A DNA stretch of 64,000 nt from positions 138,945 through 202,944 of the forward strand of contig JADIYM010000011.1 of the NCBI GenBank assembly GCA_016705245.1. The letters are read 5' to 3'. The notes beneath the pieces were generated by a model that worked only from the letters and a program-made list of their open reading frames with translations, was not told the DNA's origin and made no database searches. This DNA is from Blastocatellia bacterium. GTDB lineage: Bacteria > Acidobacteriota > Blastocatellia > UBA7656 > JADIYM01. Below, one piece after another: positions 35,223-44,665 of the stretch. Both the position numbers and the translations under genes were made by a program. How positions within the stretch are numbered: position 1 is the stretch's first letter; every line of letters starts with the position of its first letter.

Positions 35223-36805
35223 AATGCCCCTCACCGGGCTCCGTGATCCACTCGGCAGCTAGCATGATTGCACCCATCGCGCCGTACCCGATGACCCACG
35301 GCCAGGCGGGCGCGAGGACGAGTGCGGTATCGGCCGGCGTCCACTGGAACGAGTGCATGAGCCCGGTCGCCGAGACCGCTGCGGCGATGAAGAACCAGAC
35401 GGCCGTAACTCGGAACTTCCTTTCGATGATGTTGACCGTCGCCGCAGAGACGATCATCGCAGTGAAGATGAAGCCCTGCTCGAGGGCAAAGGCGCCGTCG
35501 ATCCACGTATCCGAAGCGCGAAACGCCGCTACGAGGTCAGGAGAAAACGGCGTCCCCCCGGGCAATCCGGAGTCCCGCGGCCCGCAGCCCGTTCTTGGCC
35601 ATCAAAGCACCCCACGCCGCGACGCCCGGCAGGAGGCCCAGCACAACCGCTGGTGCGTGCTCTCGCGGCACGGCCTGAAACGCCTGGGCCGTGATCACGA
35701 TTCCGATCCAGAGCACGATGGCCATGCCCGCCTCGATCGGAATCGCCCACGCGAGGATGGCCAGCGTTCCGGTCAGACACACTGCCGTCATCGCGACCGC
35801 GTTCAGAATCGAGTAACCCGAGCGCGCACCCATGGCCTTCCAGCCGGGATGGCCAATGTAAATGGTCGTCGGAAAGCAGCTTCCGAAGAGCGCCGCAGCC
35901 AACGTCCCGATGCCATTCACCAGAAGCGACGACTGGGTCGGGAACGGGTCGCCGGCCGCCTCGGCAGACTCGAGGTTCTGCAGCGAACCAACAACGTTGA
36001 ACACGCCCATCGGAATGATGATGGACAGGTAGGTGAGCATGTGGCCGCTCAGGAATGCCTCGACGAGGTCGCCGATAACCGGAATGGGAAGGTACAGCCC
36101 CGCGCCTTCGACAGCCAGGTTTCCGACGGGAGCGACACCCGTCGTCCACGCGATGAGCGTGCCGAGCGCCACCGCGACGAGTCCGCCGGGAAGGCCGCCC
36201 TTGAAACGCACGCGCCCGAAATACGTGAGCAGCACGACCGCGAGCGTCGAAAGGCCGATCACCGGCCGCGCGTAGGTCCTGAAAAGAAACCCGAGCGAGA
36301 TGAACGTCAGTGCTATGCCGGCAAGCGTCGACAGCATCGCCGCACGAGGCGTCAGCCGTCGCACCCGGTCGGCGACGAACGCGCCGCCGGCCTCGATGAG
36401 TCCCGAGCCGACGGTTGCGATGAGACCTGCCTGCCAGGCGACGCGCGCGGGATCGGGATGGCCAACGGCCTCGGCGGCCAGCTTCGCCGGCAGCATCACG
36501 AGGAAAACGTGCGCGATCAGCGATACCGTGTTGATGCCGAACGGCAGCGCGCATGTGTCGGGCCGGCCAGTGGCGGCCGCGAGCCTGCGCGCCTGCCAGG
36601 CGTAGAAGAGGTTTCCGATCAACAGCGACACCGCGACGCCGGGCAGGATGCGCTGGAAGAGCAGCGCGTCGGAGAAGCCGAGCACGGTCTGGCACAGGAC
36701 TCCGATCAGGAGCAACTGGACGAAGTTGTCGAGTGCGAGACCGAAGAAGCCGTCGATGTCGCCGCGGACGAACCACGGCATTGAGGGAGACGAGTTCGAT
36801 GACAT
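35221..36805 (-). CDS. NCS2-type nucleobase permease-like membrane protein (apparent frameshift)
   Basis: A polytopic membrane protein of about 527 residues after correction. Helices such as LALDNFVQLLLIGVLCQTVL, PFGINTVSLIAHVFLVMLPA and LTYLSIIIPMGVFNVVGSLQ and the segment FGSCFPTTIYIGHPGWKAMG match NCS2/AGZA-like xanthine-uracil permeases. The main frame ends at GDAVFS just after a G6 run (35554-35559). With one G fewer it continues TPFSPDLVAAFRASDTWIDG and four more hydrophobic segments to a stop at 35221. The span is one base over a multiple of three. Start is ATG 36805. The substrate, a purine or pyrimidine, is inferred from family only. Confidence 0.82.
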
Positions 36806-36890
36806 CGAGTTCCGTTGCAACCGCGAGAGGATTCGGAGCGGGGGCGATCTTACAACAGCCGGCGATCAAGAAGGCCGGTCCATTCTGCAC

Positions 36891-36966
36891 TGCGCCTTTG
36901 CGTCATCACTTTGCGCCTTTGCGCCTTTGCGGGATCTCTCGCGCAAAGGCGCAAAGGCGCAAAGGA
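36891..36966. repeat. CGCAAAGG inverted repeat
   Basis: TTTGCGCCTTTGCGCCTTTG on the left pairs with CGCAAAGGCGCAAAGGCGCA on the right, around a short loop (GGGATCTCT). The octamer-like unit GCGCAAAG repeats several times on each arm. It lies between the divergent NCS2 permease and OYE-like genes. Confidence 0.8.
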
Positions 36967-37012
36967 AGTCAGGTTTGGCCACCCCAAAAGCTGTGTGTTA
37001 GCTTCCCCCGGA

Positions 37013-38494
37013 ATGTGGCGCTTCACACAGCCGGTCAAGCACAAGCTCCCCGCAACAGTCTGGCCATCCGCTGACGAAGCCTCCCGCTCCCGCCTCTTCA
37101 GTCCCATCGACATAGGCCCCATCCGCCTCGACGAGCGCACCTGGGTTCCTGCGATGGTGCCCTGGCGCGCCACCGACGACGGCTTCGTCACCGATGACAA
37201 TCTTGACTGGTACGGCCGGTTCGCCGGAGGGCGTCCGGGTGCGATCGTCGTCGAAGCGACGGGAGTCCGTGACATCCCGTCAGGGCCGCTGCTCCGAATC
37301 GGGCACGACCGGTTCATCCCGGGCCTCAAACGCCTCGTCGACCGCGTGCGGCAGGAGAGCAACGGTCACACGCGCCTCTTCATCCAGATCATCGATTTCC
37401 TGTCGGTGCGCCGCCGGCCCGACCCGGCAAAGTTCTTCGCGCGGTTCCTCGAGCTCAACGATCGGCATCGAGGCGCTCTCGAGAGGATCACTGGCGACGA
37501 GACGTGGAGCCGAGCGGACGACGATCGGGTTCGAGCCTTCCTGTCGACAGCGCCGGACGACATTCTCGACGCCGTACTCGACGAGCGTGAGCTCGAGTCG
37601 CTGCGATTCGGCTACCGCGAGCGCGTCACCGACACGCATTTCGAACACATCCGGAACCTGCCTGAGGTGCTGCCTGGGATGTTCGCCGACGCGGCGGACC
37701 GCGCGAGGGAAGCCGGGTTCGACGGCGTCGAACTGCACTATGCTCACGCCTACACGATGGCTTCGTTTCTGAGCGCAAGAAACACACGCGACGATGGGTA
37801 TGGCGGCGCGCGCGAAAACCGGGCGCGGCTGCCGCTCGAGGTGTTCCGCGCGGTTCGCGAGCGCGTCGGAGCGGACTACGTCGTGGGCTGCCGGTATCTC
37901 GGCGACGACGTCATCGAAGGGGGGAATCGCCTCGACGACGCGGTGTATTTCGGCCGGCGATTCGCCGAGGCGGGATTCGACTTCCTGTCGATTTCAAAAG
38001 GCGGCAAGTTCGAGGATGCGAAGCAGCCGAAAGTCGGCCACGCCGTGTATCCGTACACGGGCAGGAGCGGGTATGAGTGCATGCCGACGGTGCTCTCGGA
38101 CGAGAACGGACCGTTCGGCCGAAACGTGCCGCTTGCATCTGCCATTCGCCGTGCAATCAGGGCCGACGGATTCCAGACCCCGGTCGTGACCGCCGGCGGG
38201 ATAGGAACCTTCGAGCTGGCGGAATCGATACTGGCAAACGGCGAGGCGGATATCGTCGGTCTCGCTCGTCAGGCGCTCGCCGATCCCGACTGGTTCGAGA
38301 AGGTGCGTACCGGTCACGGCGCCGATGTCCGCAGGTGTGAGTTCACGAACTACTGCGAGGGCCTCGACCAGATGCACAAACAGGTGACTTGCAAGCTGTG
38401 GGACCGGATCGATCTGGACGAGCTCGGCGTCCCGCGAAGCGAGGACGGGCGACGACGGCTGGTCGCGCCGAAATGGCAGCCCACCGACGAGTGA
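37013..38494 (+). CDS. NADH:flavin oxidoreductase/Old Yellow Enzyme-family protein
   Basis: A 493-residue FMN-dependent TIM-barrel oxidoreductase. Family features are IDIGPIRLDERTWVPAMVPW at the N-terminus, DGVELHYAHAYTMASFLSAR, the OYE signature RDDGYGGARENRARLPLEVF, and the late FMN-phosphate segment VVTAGGIGTFELAESILANG plus DIVGLARQALADPDW. A final Cys-containing tail (CEFTNYCEGLDQMHKQVTCK) could bind an Fe-S cluster only in part, since a full CxxCxxxC is not seen. ATG 37013 begins the conserved region; upstream in-frame codons overlap a repeat. The substrate is unknown. Confidence 0.9.
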   Translation: MWRFTQPVKHKLPATVWPSADEASRSRLFSPIDIGPIRLDERTWVPAMVPWRATDDGFVTDDNLDWYGRFAGGRPGAIVVEATGVRDIPSGPLLRIGHDRFIPGLKRLVDRVRQESNGHTRLFIQIIDFLSVRRRPDPAKFFARFLELNDRHRGALERITGDETWSRADDDRVRAFLSTAPDDILDAVLDERELESLRFGYRERVTDTHFEHIRNLPEVLPGMFADAADRAREAGFDGVELHYAHAYTMASFLSARNTRDDGYGGARENRARLPLEVFRAVRERVGADYVVGCRYLGDDVIEGGNRLDDAVYFGRRFAEAGFDFLSISKGGKFEDAKQPKVGHAVYPYTGRSGYECMPTVLSDENGPFGRNVPLASAIRRAIRADGFQTPVVTAGGIGTFELAESILANGEADIVGLARQALADPDWFEKVRTGHGADVRRCEFTNYCEGLDQMHKQVTCKLWDRIDLDELGVPRSEDGRRRLVAPKWQPTDE

Positions 38495-38571
38495 ATGTCG
38501 GCGGGGCTGCTGAAACTAAACCGCTGCGTTTCCGTCCCTCGGCGACGACGAGTCTGCAATTTCATGCATTG

Positions 38572-38674
38572 TCCGTGGGACGCTCGCTACCGCTCGCGGC
38601 TCAAGGAACGGGGAGACCCGATGCGGGTGGTCCCCGCTCTATGAGCCGCGAGCGGTAGCGAGCGTCCTACGGAC
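38572..38674. repeat. Family F palindrome pair
   Basis: Left arm 38572-38603 (TCCGTGGGACGCTCGCTACC, GCTCGCGGCTCAA) pairs with right arm 38643-38673 (GAGCCGCGAGCGGTAGCGAG, CGTCCTACGGA). The element sits between the convergent OYE-like and RsbR-like genes, a typical place for a bidirectional terminator. Confidence 0.85.
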
Positions 38675-38711
38675 GGTCGAACGGTTCCGATCGCTTCCGT
38701 CCTTCCGCTCA

Positions 38712-39167
38712 CTACATCAGCTGCGGGTCTTTCCAGCTCGGTCGGACCGCCTCGTAAGCCTTGACGCCGACGTAGATCGCTTCGTCGAAGAGCTTCGAGA
38801 GGTGAACACCCATCTCCTCCAACTGGTAGAGATCGCTGATTGAGTCAACGAGGAGATTGCGCTTCAAAAAGTCCCACACGTGACGCTTGATCAGAATGAG
38901 GACGTAGACCACCTCGCTCAGCGGAACATCCGCCGCGTGCAATCGTCTGGCAGCTTCGCCGTAGAGGTTCTCGATCTCGGCGGGGTCGTCCTCGGCAAGC
39001 CACCGTCCGAGATGCGAGTAAATCCGGTGAGCGCGCTGCTCGAGATCCTCCGTAGATCGATTGTGCAGGAAGCTCGTCCGCGGATTCGACTTGAGATCGG
39101 CTATAAGCTCGGCCGTTAACTGGTCAGCGTGACGCTCGATCAGCTGGATGACATCTGGGAGAACCAT
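38712..39167 (-). CDS. RsbR-like sensor protein (RsbRD N-terminal domain type)
   Basis: A 151-residue all-helical protein. The pattern VLPDVIQLIERHADQLTAEL, then EDLEQRAHRIYSHLGRWLAE and LIKRHVWDFLKRNLLVDSIS, resembles the globin-like N-terminal domain of RsbR-type stressosome proteins, here without the STAS domain. It could be a stand-alone sensor or adaptor in stress signalling. The match is by eye and only moderately certain. ATG 39167 is preceded by GGAGG at eight bases, so the longer open frame upstream is not needed. Confidence 0.6.
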   Translation of the reverse strand: MVLPDVIQLIERHADQLTAELIADLKSNPRTSFLHNRSTEDLEQRAHRIYSHLGRWLAEDDPAEIENLYGEAARRLHAADVPLSEVVYVLILIKRHVWDFLKRNLLVDSISDLYQLEEMGVHLSKLFDEAIYVGVKAYEAVRPSWKDPQLM

Positions 39168-39331
39168 TTCGAAACCTCCGCTCTTTCGTGCCGATCCGGG
39201 GACCACCGGACCAACCTCGAGCGTGTAATTAAAAAACCTTCGAGAGGCCAGGCCGGTACGCAATGCCCGGTCGGTAACTCCTCGAGTTCTTGATACCGCA
39301 GCGCATCGAGCCCGGTCAAGGTCTCGTGGTT

Positions 39332-40579
39332 TCAGGCCAATACAGCCCTGTCCGTATGCTCTCCGAGTCCGACAATCTCAAGCGCATCTTCAAGTTGCCG
39401 CCACCGCTGTTCGACGCTGCCGGTGTAGCCGACCGAGATCCGGAGCAGTCCGGGAGCTATGCCAGCCGCGCGAAGCTCGTCATCCGACATCTCGCTCGAC
39501 GTCGAGCTCGCCGGGCACGTCATTAACGTCTCGAAGTACCCGAGGCTCACGGCCATGAAGCCGAATCTGTCCCGGTTCTGCAGCACCTCCATCAACTCGC
39601 AGGCCTTCTGCGACGACCCGACGTCGATCGTGAAGACGCCGCCCGAGCCGTATTCGTCGTTACCCAGCTGTCGAAGCAGATCGTGGTCGGGATGGTCCGC
39701 CAGGCCCGGGTACATCACGTCGAGACCGTGATCCCTCAACCGGGTCGCGAATGTCAGTGCGCGACGGCTGTGTTCGGCCATCCGTAGTCCGAGATGGGGA
39801 AGACGCATACTGATCTCGTAGGCCGCCCTCGGATCCATCGTCGGTCCGAGCAGCATTAGCGCACCCTTGTGAAGGTCCATCAGGCTGAGTATGAACTCGG
39901 TTGTGCCGCAGACCGCGCCGGCGATGACGTCGGACGCTCCGTTGATGAACTTCGTCAGGCTGTGGACCACGACGTCGGCACCGAGACGGATTGGCGAGAC
40001 GACGAGCGGACAGAACGTGTTGTCGACTACCAGGCGTGCGCCACGTGCGTGCGCAATGTCCGCCAGCCGCGGAACGTCAGCCACTCGCAACGTCGGGTTC
40101 GACATCGTCTCGACGTAGACGACCCTGGTGCGATCGGTGAACGCCTCTTCGACGGACGCCAGGTCGAATGCGTCGACGAACGTGACGTCGATCCCGGCCT
40201 TCGCGGGAAGGAACTCCTTGAGGAGCGCGAACGTGCCTCCGTATACCGTCTTGCTGGCGATGATGTGGTCGCCGTGATCGCATAGCTGAAGCAGCGCCGC
40301 CGAAATCGCGCTCATCCCGCTCGCCGTGCAGTAGGCAGCCTCGGCGCCTTCGAGCGCGGCCAACTGCCGGCCAAGCACGTAGACCGTCGGGTTGAAGTGG
40401 CGTCCGTAGAGATAACACCCACCTTCGGGTCCCTGCTGTCCGTGAAAGATCGCAGGCAACGTCGAAGCCTTCATCACCGTGAAGGTGGTGCTCGTTTCGA
40501 TCGACATATTGACGCCGCCGTGTTCGCCAAATTCGTGGCGCATGGCGGCAAGTGATTCGACGGGATCGAAGTGTTCCAT
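39332..40579 (-). CDS. Cys/Met metabolism PLP-dependent enzyme (methionine gamma-lyase-like)
   Basis: A 415-residue fold-type I PLP enzyme. YLYGRHFNPTVYVLGRQLAA and EAAYCTASGMSAISAALLQL are cofactor-binding regions of the Cys/Met metabolism family; ARLVVDNTFCPLVVSPIRLG holds the PLP-Asp, and VVHSLTKFINGASDVIAG holds the Schiff-base Lys. The combination resembles methionine gamma-lyase or cystathionine gamma-lyase-type enzymes degrading sulfur amino acids; the exact substrate is not settled. It is divergent from an Lrp/AsnC regulator whose promoter region carries a duplicated candidate operator, consistent with amino-acid-responsive control. Confidence 0.9.
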   Translation of the reverse strand: MEHFDPVESLAAMRHEFGEHGGVNMSIETSTTFTVMKASTLPAIFHGQQGPEGGCYLYGRHFNPTVYVLGRQLAALEGAEAAYCTASGMSAISAALLQLCDHGDHIIASKTVYGGTFALLKEFLPAKAGIDVTFVDAFDLASVEEAFTDRTRVVYVETMSNPTLRVADVPRLADIAHARGARLVVDNTFCPLVVSPIRLGADVVVHSLTKFINGASDVIAGAVCGTTEFILSLMDLHKGALMLLGPTMDPRAAYEISMRLPHLGLRMAEHSRRALTFATRLRDHGLDVMYPGLADHPDHDLLRQLGNDEYGSGGVFTIDVGSSQKACELMEVLQNRDRFGFMAVSLGYFETLMTCPASSTSSEMSDDELRAAGIAPGLLRISVGYTGSVEQRWRQLEDALEIVGLGEHTDRAVLA

Positions 40580-40623
40580 GGTCGCGCCCTCCTGTCTCTC
40601 AACCTTAGGCCGAACTTTCGACT

Positions 40624-40652
40624 TTGTGAATCGAATAGACTTCGGTTATTAT
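40624..40652 (+). promoter_or_regulatory. Candidate sigma70 promoter of the Lrp/AsnC gene
   Basis: TTGTGA (40624-40629), a 17-base spacer and TATTAT (40647-40652) form a good sigma70-type promoter. The -10 lies eight bases before the ATG at 40661, so the transcript would be leaderless or nearly so. The spacer contains the first copy of the candidate operator. Confidence 0.55.
40632..40645. promoter_or_regulatory. Candidate operator, copy 1
   Basis: CGAATAGACTTCGG occurs here and, identically, at 40673-40686, start points 41 bases apart (about four helical turns). The ends CGAA/TTCG form a short inverted repeat around TAGAC. Copy 1 lies within the promoter spacer, suggesting autoregulation by the Lrp/AsnC protein. 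Confidence 0.5.
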
Positions 40653-40660
40653 GCGATTTC

Positions 40661-41101
40661 ATGGCACTGGACCGAATAGACTTCGGAATCGTTACGGCAT
40701 TGCAGAATAATGCGCGGCTCTCGAACAAGGAACTGGCAGCGCACGTCGGGTTATCGCCGTCGACGTGCCTCGAGCGTGTCCGAAAGCTGCGGTCGACGGG
40801 GGTTCTGAGGGGCTTTCATGCGGACGTGGACCCGGCCGCCCTGGGAATCGGTTTACAGGCGCTGATCGCGGTCAGACTGCAGCAGCACACGAGGCAACTC
40901 GTCGAGGGCTTCCGGGCGCACGCGCTGTCGCTGCCGGAGGTGATGGCCGTCTATCACGTTGCGGGGGTGACGGACTTCCTCGTCCACGTCGCGGTGCGCG
41001 ATTCGGATCACCTGCGGAACCTGGCGATGGACGCGTTCACGTCGAGGCCTGAGGTGGCACAGATCGAGACGTCGCTGATCTTCGAGTGGACAAGGGGATG
41101 A
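40661..41101 (+). CDS. Lrp/AsnC-family transcriptional regulator
   Basis: A 146-residue regulator. The HTH is IDFGIVTALQNNARLSNKEL plus AAHVGLSPSTCLERVRKLRS, with the wing GVLRGFHADVDPAALG. The C-terminal RAM (AsnC effector) domain contains VMAVYHVAGVTDFLVHVAVR and SLIFEWTRG. Family members form dimers to octamers and respond to amino acids. ATG 40661 starts the domain; the earlier open frame is not family-like. It is divergent from the methionine gamma-lyase-like gene and very probably controls it and itself. Confidence 0.93.
   Translation: MALDRIDFGIVTALQNNARLSNKELAAHVGLSPSTCLERVRKLRSTGVLRGFHADVDPAALGIGLQALIAVRLQQHTRQLVEGFRAHALSLPEVMAVYHVAGVTDFLVHVAVRDSDHLRNLAMDAFTSRPEVAQIETSLIFEWTRG
40673..40686. 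promoter_or_regulatory. Candidate operator, copy 2
   Basis: This second exact copy of CGAATAGACTTCGG lies inside the first codons of the Lrp/AsnC gene (coding RIDFG). It is in phase with copy 1 on the helix and would let a dimer-of-dimers bridge the transcription start. Confidence 0.45.
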
Positions 41102-41534
41102 GATCAGCGTCGCATAGAGAGTTCTTCAAGGGCGACAGCGCGGTGGTCAATGGGGGGTCGGGGGGGTAGTCGAGGCGCGGCGGGATTCCGCGACCGGGAG
41201 GCGATAAAAACGTGGGTCGCGCGGGGCGAGGCAACGAGCCTCGCGACCGCCGCCATCAATGTACCGACCGCGGGTCGCATCGTCAGTCCCAGAACGCGTC
41301 GGCGGCGACAGTGCTCGTCAGGAGTGCCACGAACTCCTCGTCGTCGGACCACGCCCGTCGTGCTCCGCCTCTGCCGCGAACTGGTTCCATATGGGTGGGC
41401 GGGCGGGGCGGGGCGGGGCGGGGGGACCCATCCGCGGGTCGCGGAATCAACGATAACGTGCGTAGCTGGCGACACCGTGCTCGTTGAATAGTGCTCCGAG
41501 AACACGACTCCACGAAGGTTCGCTGCCTACAGAG
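41102..41534. other. Intergenic stretch with G-rich tracts, no gene seen
   Basis: No reading frame here has a credible start or family similarity. The stretch contains G6-TC-G7 at 41152-41166 and, at 41405-41425, four G runs of 4, 4, 4 and 6 separated by single C bases, which is an ideal G-quadruplex sequence. A small inverted repeat, GGGGCGAGG-CAACGAG-CCTCGCGACC, lies near 41224-41250. Confidence 0.6.
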
Positions 41535-42810
41535 TCACCGCCCCTCGTACTTGACCCGCTTCGGCACCGGTTGCTCGCGCTGCAACCGAGCCGCGACGAC
41601 CTCGCACTCGCGCATTACCCGTAGCGTGTTCTCGCCGAGGATCTTTCGGACATCCGCGTCCGAATACCCTCGCTTGAGCAACTCGTAAGTGATGTTCGCC
41701 AGTTCGCTCGTATCCGCGAGACCTTCCGGCAAGCTGATGCCTCCGTCGAAGTCGGAACCGAGTCCCACGTGGTCGACACCCGCGACCTTCACCGCGTGGT
41801 CGATGTGGTCTATCAGTACCGACAGAGGTGTTCGGGGAATGTGGGTCTTCTCGAACTCCTCGTAGGCCCGGTACATCTCGATGTCGTTGTCCTTGTACTT
41901 TTCCTGAATCGCATCGAGCTCGGCCTTTGTATTTGACGGACGCATCCACACGGCGCTGGTCGAGGAAGGTCTCGTAGAAGTTGATCTGGAGCACCCCGCC
42001 GTTCTTCGCGAGCGCACGAAGCATGTCGTCGTCGATGTTGCGCGTGTGATTGCACAGCGCGCGGCAGCAGGAATGCGAGAGGATTACAGGCGCCTTCGCC
42101 ACCTCGAGCGCGTCGTGAAATGTCTCGTCCGAGACGTGCGAGAGATCGACCATCATCCCGATGCGATTCATCTCGCGCACGACCTCGCGACCGAAGTCGT
42201 TCAGGCCGCCCCACCGCTTCTTGTCCGGCACCCGCGCGCCGAAACTCCCCGAACTGTCAGCCCAGTTGTTCGTGTTCGTATGCGTAAGGGTCATGTACCG
42301 GATGCCGAGCCGGTAGAACTCGCGCAGCGCAAACAATGAGTCCTCGATTGCGTGACCGCCCTCGATGCCCAAAAGCGCCGCGATTTTGCCCTGCTTGTTG
42401 ATGCGGCGGATATCGGCGACCGTGAAGGCCATCTCGAGCGACTCGGGATGACGCGCTACCTGTTCGTAGACGATGTCGATCATGTCGAGCGCTCGTCGCG
42501 CGGAGCCGCCTTCCGCGACGTACTTCTTGTCGACATAAATGGCGAAGAACTCTGCGTCGAGTCCACCTTCCTTCATACGCGGAATGTCGGTATGGCCGTC
42601 CTTCGCTCGCGCGCCCATGTCGAAGTTCTCGTCGAGAATTCGCGAGGTCACGTCGTTGTGCGTGTCGACGACGATGGCCGCGGCGTGGAGCTTCTGGGCA
42701 CGTTTCCAGAGGGCCGGGTCCCTTGCCGGGGACTGGGCTGGGGTGGGAAGTGCGACAAGCGCGAGGAGAACGACGGCCAGGGCGACGAGGCGTGTTTGAT
42801 TCCTTACCAT
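41535..42810 (-). CDS. Membrane dipeptidase (peptidase M19 family; apparent frameshift)
   Basis: An exported zinc dipeptidase, about 424 residues after correction. Signal peptide: MVRNQTRLVALAVVLLALVA. M19 metal and catalytic motifs are VVDTHNDVTSR, LGIEGGHAIEDSLFALREFY, MVDLSHVSDETFHDALE and VILSHSCCRALCNHTRNIDD, then DHVGLGSDFDGGISLPEGLA. The frame breaks near 41923-41929 (within TACAAAGGCC): one extra base separates KY from AELDAIQEKYKDNDIEMYRA. The span is one base over a multiple of three. ATG 42810 lies six bases from a TATAGT on the minus strand, suggesting a leaderless transcript. Confidence 0.88.
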
Positions 42811-42831
42811 CGGGCCACTATAGCGAGGAGA

Positions 42832-42906
42832 GGGCTTCGCATACAGAGTGCACAAAGGTCACTGAGGGCGTGCTCTGTTCCTCTGAGCTCTCTGTATGCG
42901 TAGCCA
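42832..42906. repeat. Imperfect inverted repeat GCATACAGAG
   Basis: CTTCGCATACAGAGTGCACA and CTGAGCTCTCTGTATGCGTA form an imperfect stem between the divergent dipeptidase and amidohydrolase genes. A related half-element (TTCGCGTACAAAGAGCACAG) lies at 50040-50060 after the second kinase. Confidence 0.6.
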
Positions 42907-43000
42907 ATCCCTTCGAACCCCGTCTCCTCGCCGGTGTGAAACCTTCCTCACAGTCGATTCGTAGTCCCCCGTCACTCTGCACCACGAGGAGCCACCCACA

Positions 43001-44665
43001 ATGAATGCTGATAACGCCAGGAAGGCCTGCGTGCTCCTGTGCACGCTGGCCTTCGGCCTCACGAGCCTGACCGCGTCCCAACCGGCGCTGGCAGGCTCGC
43101 TCGACGTCTGGGCCATCACCGGCGCCCGGATCGTCCCGGTTTCCGGACCGCCAATCGAGAAGGGCACCGTCGTCGTTCGCAACGGCCTCATCGAGTCAGT
43201 TGGCGCCGCGGTCGCGGCCCCGGCTGACGCCCGCATCGTCGACGGCACCGGGCTGACCGTCTATCCGGGACTCGTCGACACGTTCGCGATCGTCGAACCG
43301 GACGCGAAGGCCGAGGGTCCTCCGCAACAGCAGGGACCGCCGCGCGGCCCTGATCGCGAGAACCCTCCGGGCGTCACTCCGCAGCGCGACGCGCTCGACA
43401 TAGTGAAAAACGACAGCCGAATGGAGGGACTGCGCGCCGCCGGGTTCACGACGATGCTCGCCGTGCCGAAGGGCGGAGTCTTTCGCGGTCGCAGCGTTCT
43501 CGTGAACACGTCGGGTTCCGACGCGTCCGCGATGGCCATCAAGTCGCCCGCCGCTCTCCCCGTCGCATTCGAGACGCAGGGTGGTTTCGTCCAGTATCCG
43601 GGATCACTGATGGGCGTCTTTTCGGTCATCCGTCAGAAGCTGCTCGACGCAATGCAATACCGTCAGCTCCGCGGGCAATACGCGGCGTCGCCGCGAGGAA
43701 TTCCGAGGCCGACCTACAGCCGGGAATACGAGGCGTTGATTCCGGTTCTCGACAAGTCACTTCCGGTGGCGATCGAGGCGAATCGAGATCGCGAAGTCCT
43801 TCGTGCGCTCGAGCTGATGGACGAGTTCGCGCTCTCCGGAATGGTCGCGGGTGGCCGCGAGTCGTGGAAGGTCGCCACCGACCTCAAGGCGCGCAACGTT
43901 CCGGTCCTGCTGTCCGTGAACTTCCCTGAAGCTCCTGCGGATCTGGACCCCGAAACGCGCGAGGAACTGAAAACCGTACGCGACCGTCTCGACGCTCCGG
44001 GGTGCGCCGCGAAGCTCAACGCCGCTGGCGTGCGCTTCGCATTCCAGTCGGGCGGCATTCGCTCGCCGAAGCAGGTGATCACGAACACGGCGAAGGCGAT
44101 CAAGGCCGGATTGTCGAAGGACGTCGCGCTTCGCGCGCTGACGCTGTCGCCGGCCGAGATCCTCGGCGTCGCAGATCAGGTCGGCTCGATCGAGGTCGGC
44201 AAGATCGCCAACCTCGTCGTGACCAACGGCGATCTGTTCGAAGAAAAGACGAAGGTCCGTTACACGTTCGTCGACGGCGAACGCTTCGAATACAAGGAAG
44301 AGGCACCGGCCGCGAAGCCCGGCGACGCATCGTCCGCGGCTGTCGACGTCACGGGAACGTGGGACCTCGAGGTCAACACTCCCGAAGGCACGCAGAAGGC
44401 ATCGCTCGAACTGACGCAGACGGGCGCCGAGCTCAAGGGCACGTTCCGGACAGAGATGTTCGGATCGAGCGACGTGAAATCGGGATCCGTCGCGGGCAAG
44501 AAGGTGACGGTGAACGTGGGGCTCAACGTCGGCGGCAATTCGCTCGACATCACGTTCACGGGCGACGTGGACGGTGATGCGATGAAGGGCACCGCAAACG
44601 TGGCTGGCCAGGGCACCGTGGACTTCTCGGGGACTCGGAAGCCGAAGGGAGGCGCGATCCAATGA
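43001..44665 (+). CDS. Exported amidohydrolase-family protein 1, metal motif missing
   Basis: A 554-residue protein with a signal peptide (ACVLLCTLAFGLTSLTASQP). It has the amidohydrolase N-terminal beta sandwich (GARIVPVSGPPIEKGTVVVR, NGLIESVGAAV) and the C-terminal barrel end LTLSPAEILGVADQVGSIEV with GKIANLVVTNGDLFEE. Where active members have PGLIDxHxH, it reads YPGLVDTFAIVEPD, so the metal-binding His pair is absent. Residues about 445-554 form an extra beta-rich domain (GTWDLEVNTPEGTQKASLEL). ATG 43001 follows GAGGAG. It is the first gene of a three-gene operon; ATGA overlap with the next. Confidence 0.88.
   Translation: MNADNARKACVLLCTLAFGLTSLTASQPALAGSLDVWAITGARIVPVSGPPIEKGTVVVRNGLIESVGAAVAAPADARIVDGTGLTVYPGLVDTFAIVEPDAKAEGPPQQQGPPRGPDRENPPGVTPQRDALDIVKNDSRMEGLRAAGFTTMLAVPKGGVFRGRSVLVNTSGSDASAMAIKSPAALPVAFETQGGFVQYPGSLMGVFSVIRQKLLDAMQYRQLRGQYAASPRGIPRPTYSREYEALIPVLDKSLPVAIEANRDREVLRALELMDEFALSGMVAGGRESWKVATDLKARNVPVLLSVNFPEAPADLDPETREELKTVRDRLDAPGCAAKLNAAGVRFAFQSGGIRSPKQVITNTAKAIKAGLSKDVALRALTLSPAEILGVADQVGSIEVGKIANLVVTNGDLFEEKTKVRYTFVDGERFEYKEEAPAAKPGDASSAAVDVTGTWDLEVNTPEGTQKASLELTQTGAELKGTFRTEMFGSSDVKSGSVAGKKVTVNVGLNVGGNSLDITFTGDVDGDAMKGTANVAGQGTVDFSGTRKPKGGAIQ

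Noticed and set aside
41150..41491. Several open frames in the G-rich gap
   Set aside because: No start with ribosome binding site and no similarity; they arise from low-complexity G/C-rich sequence.
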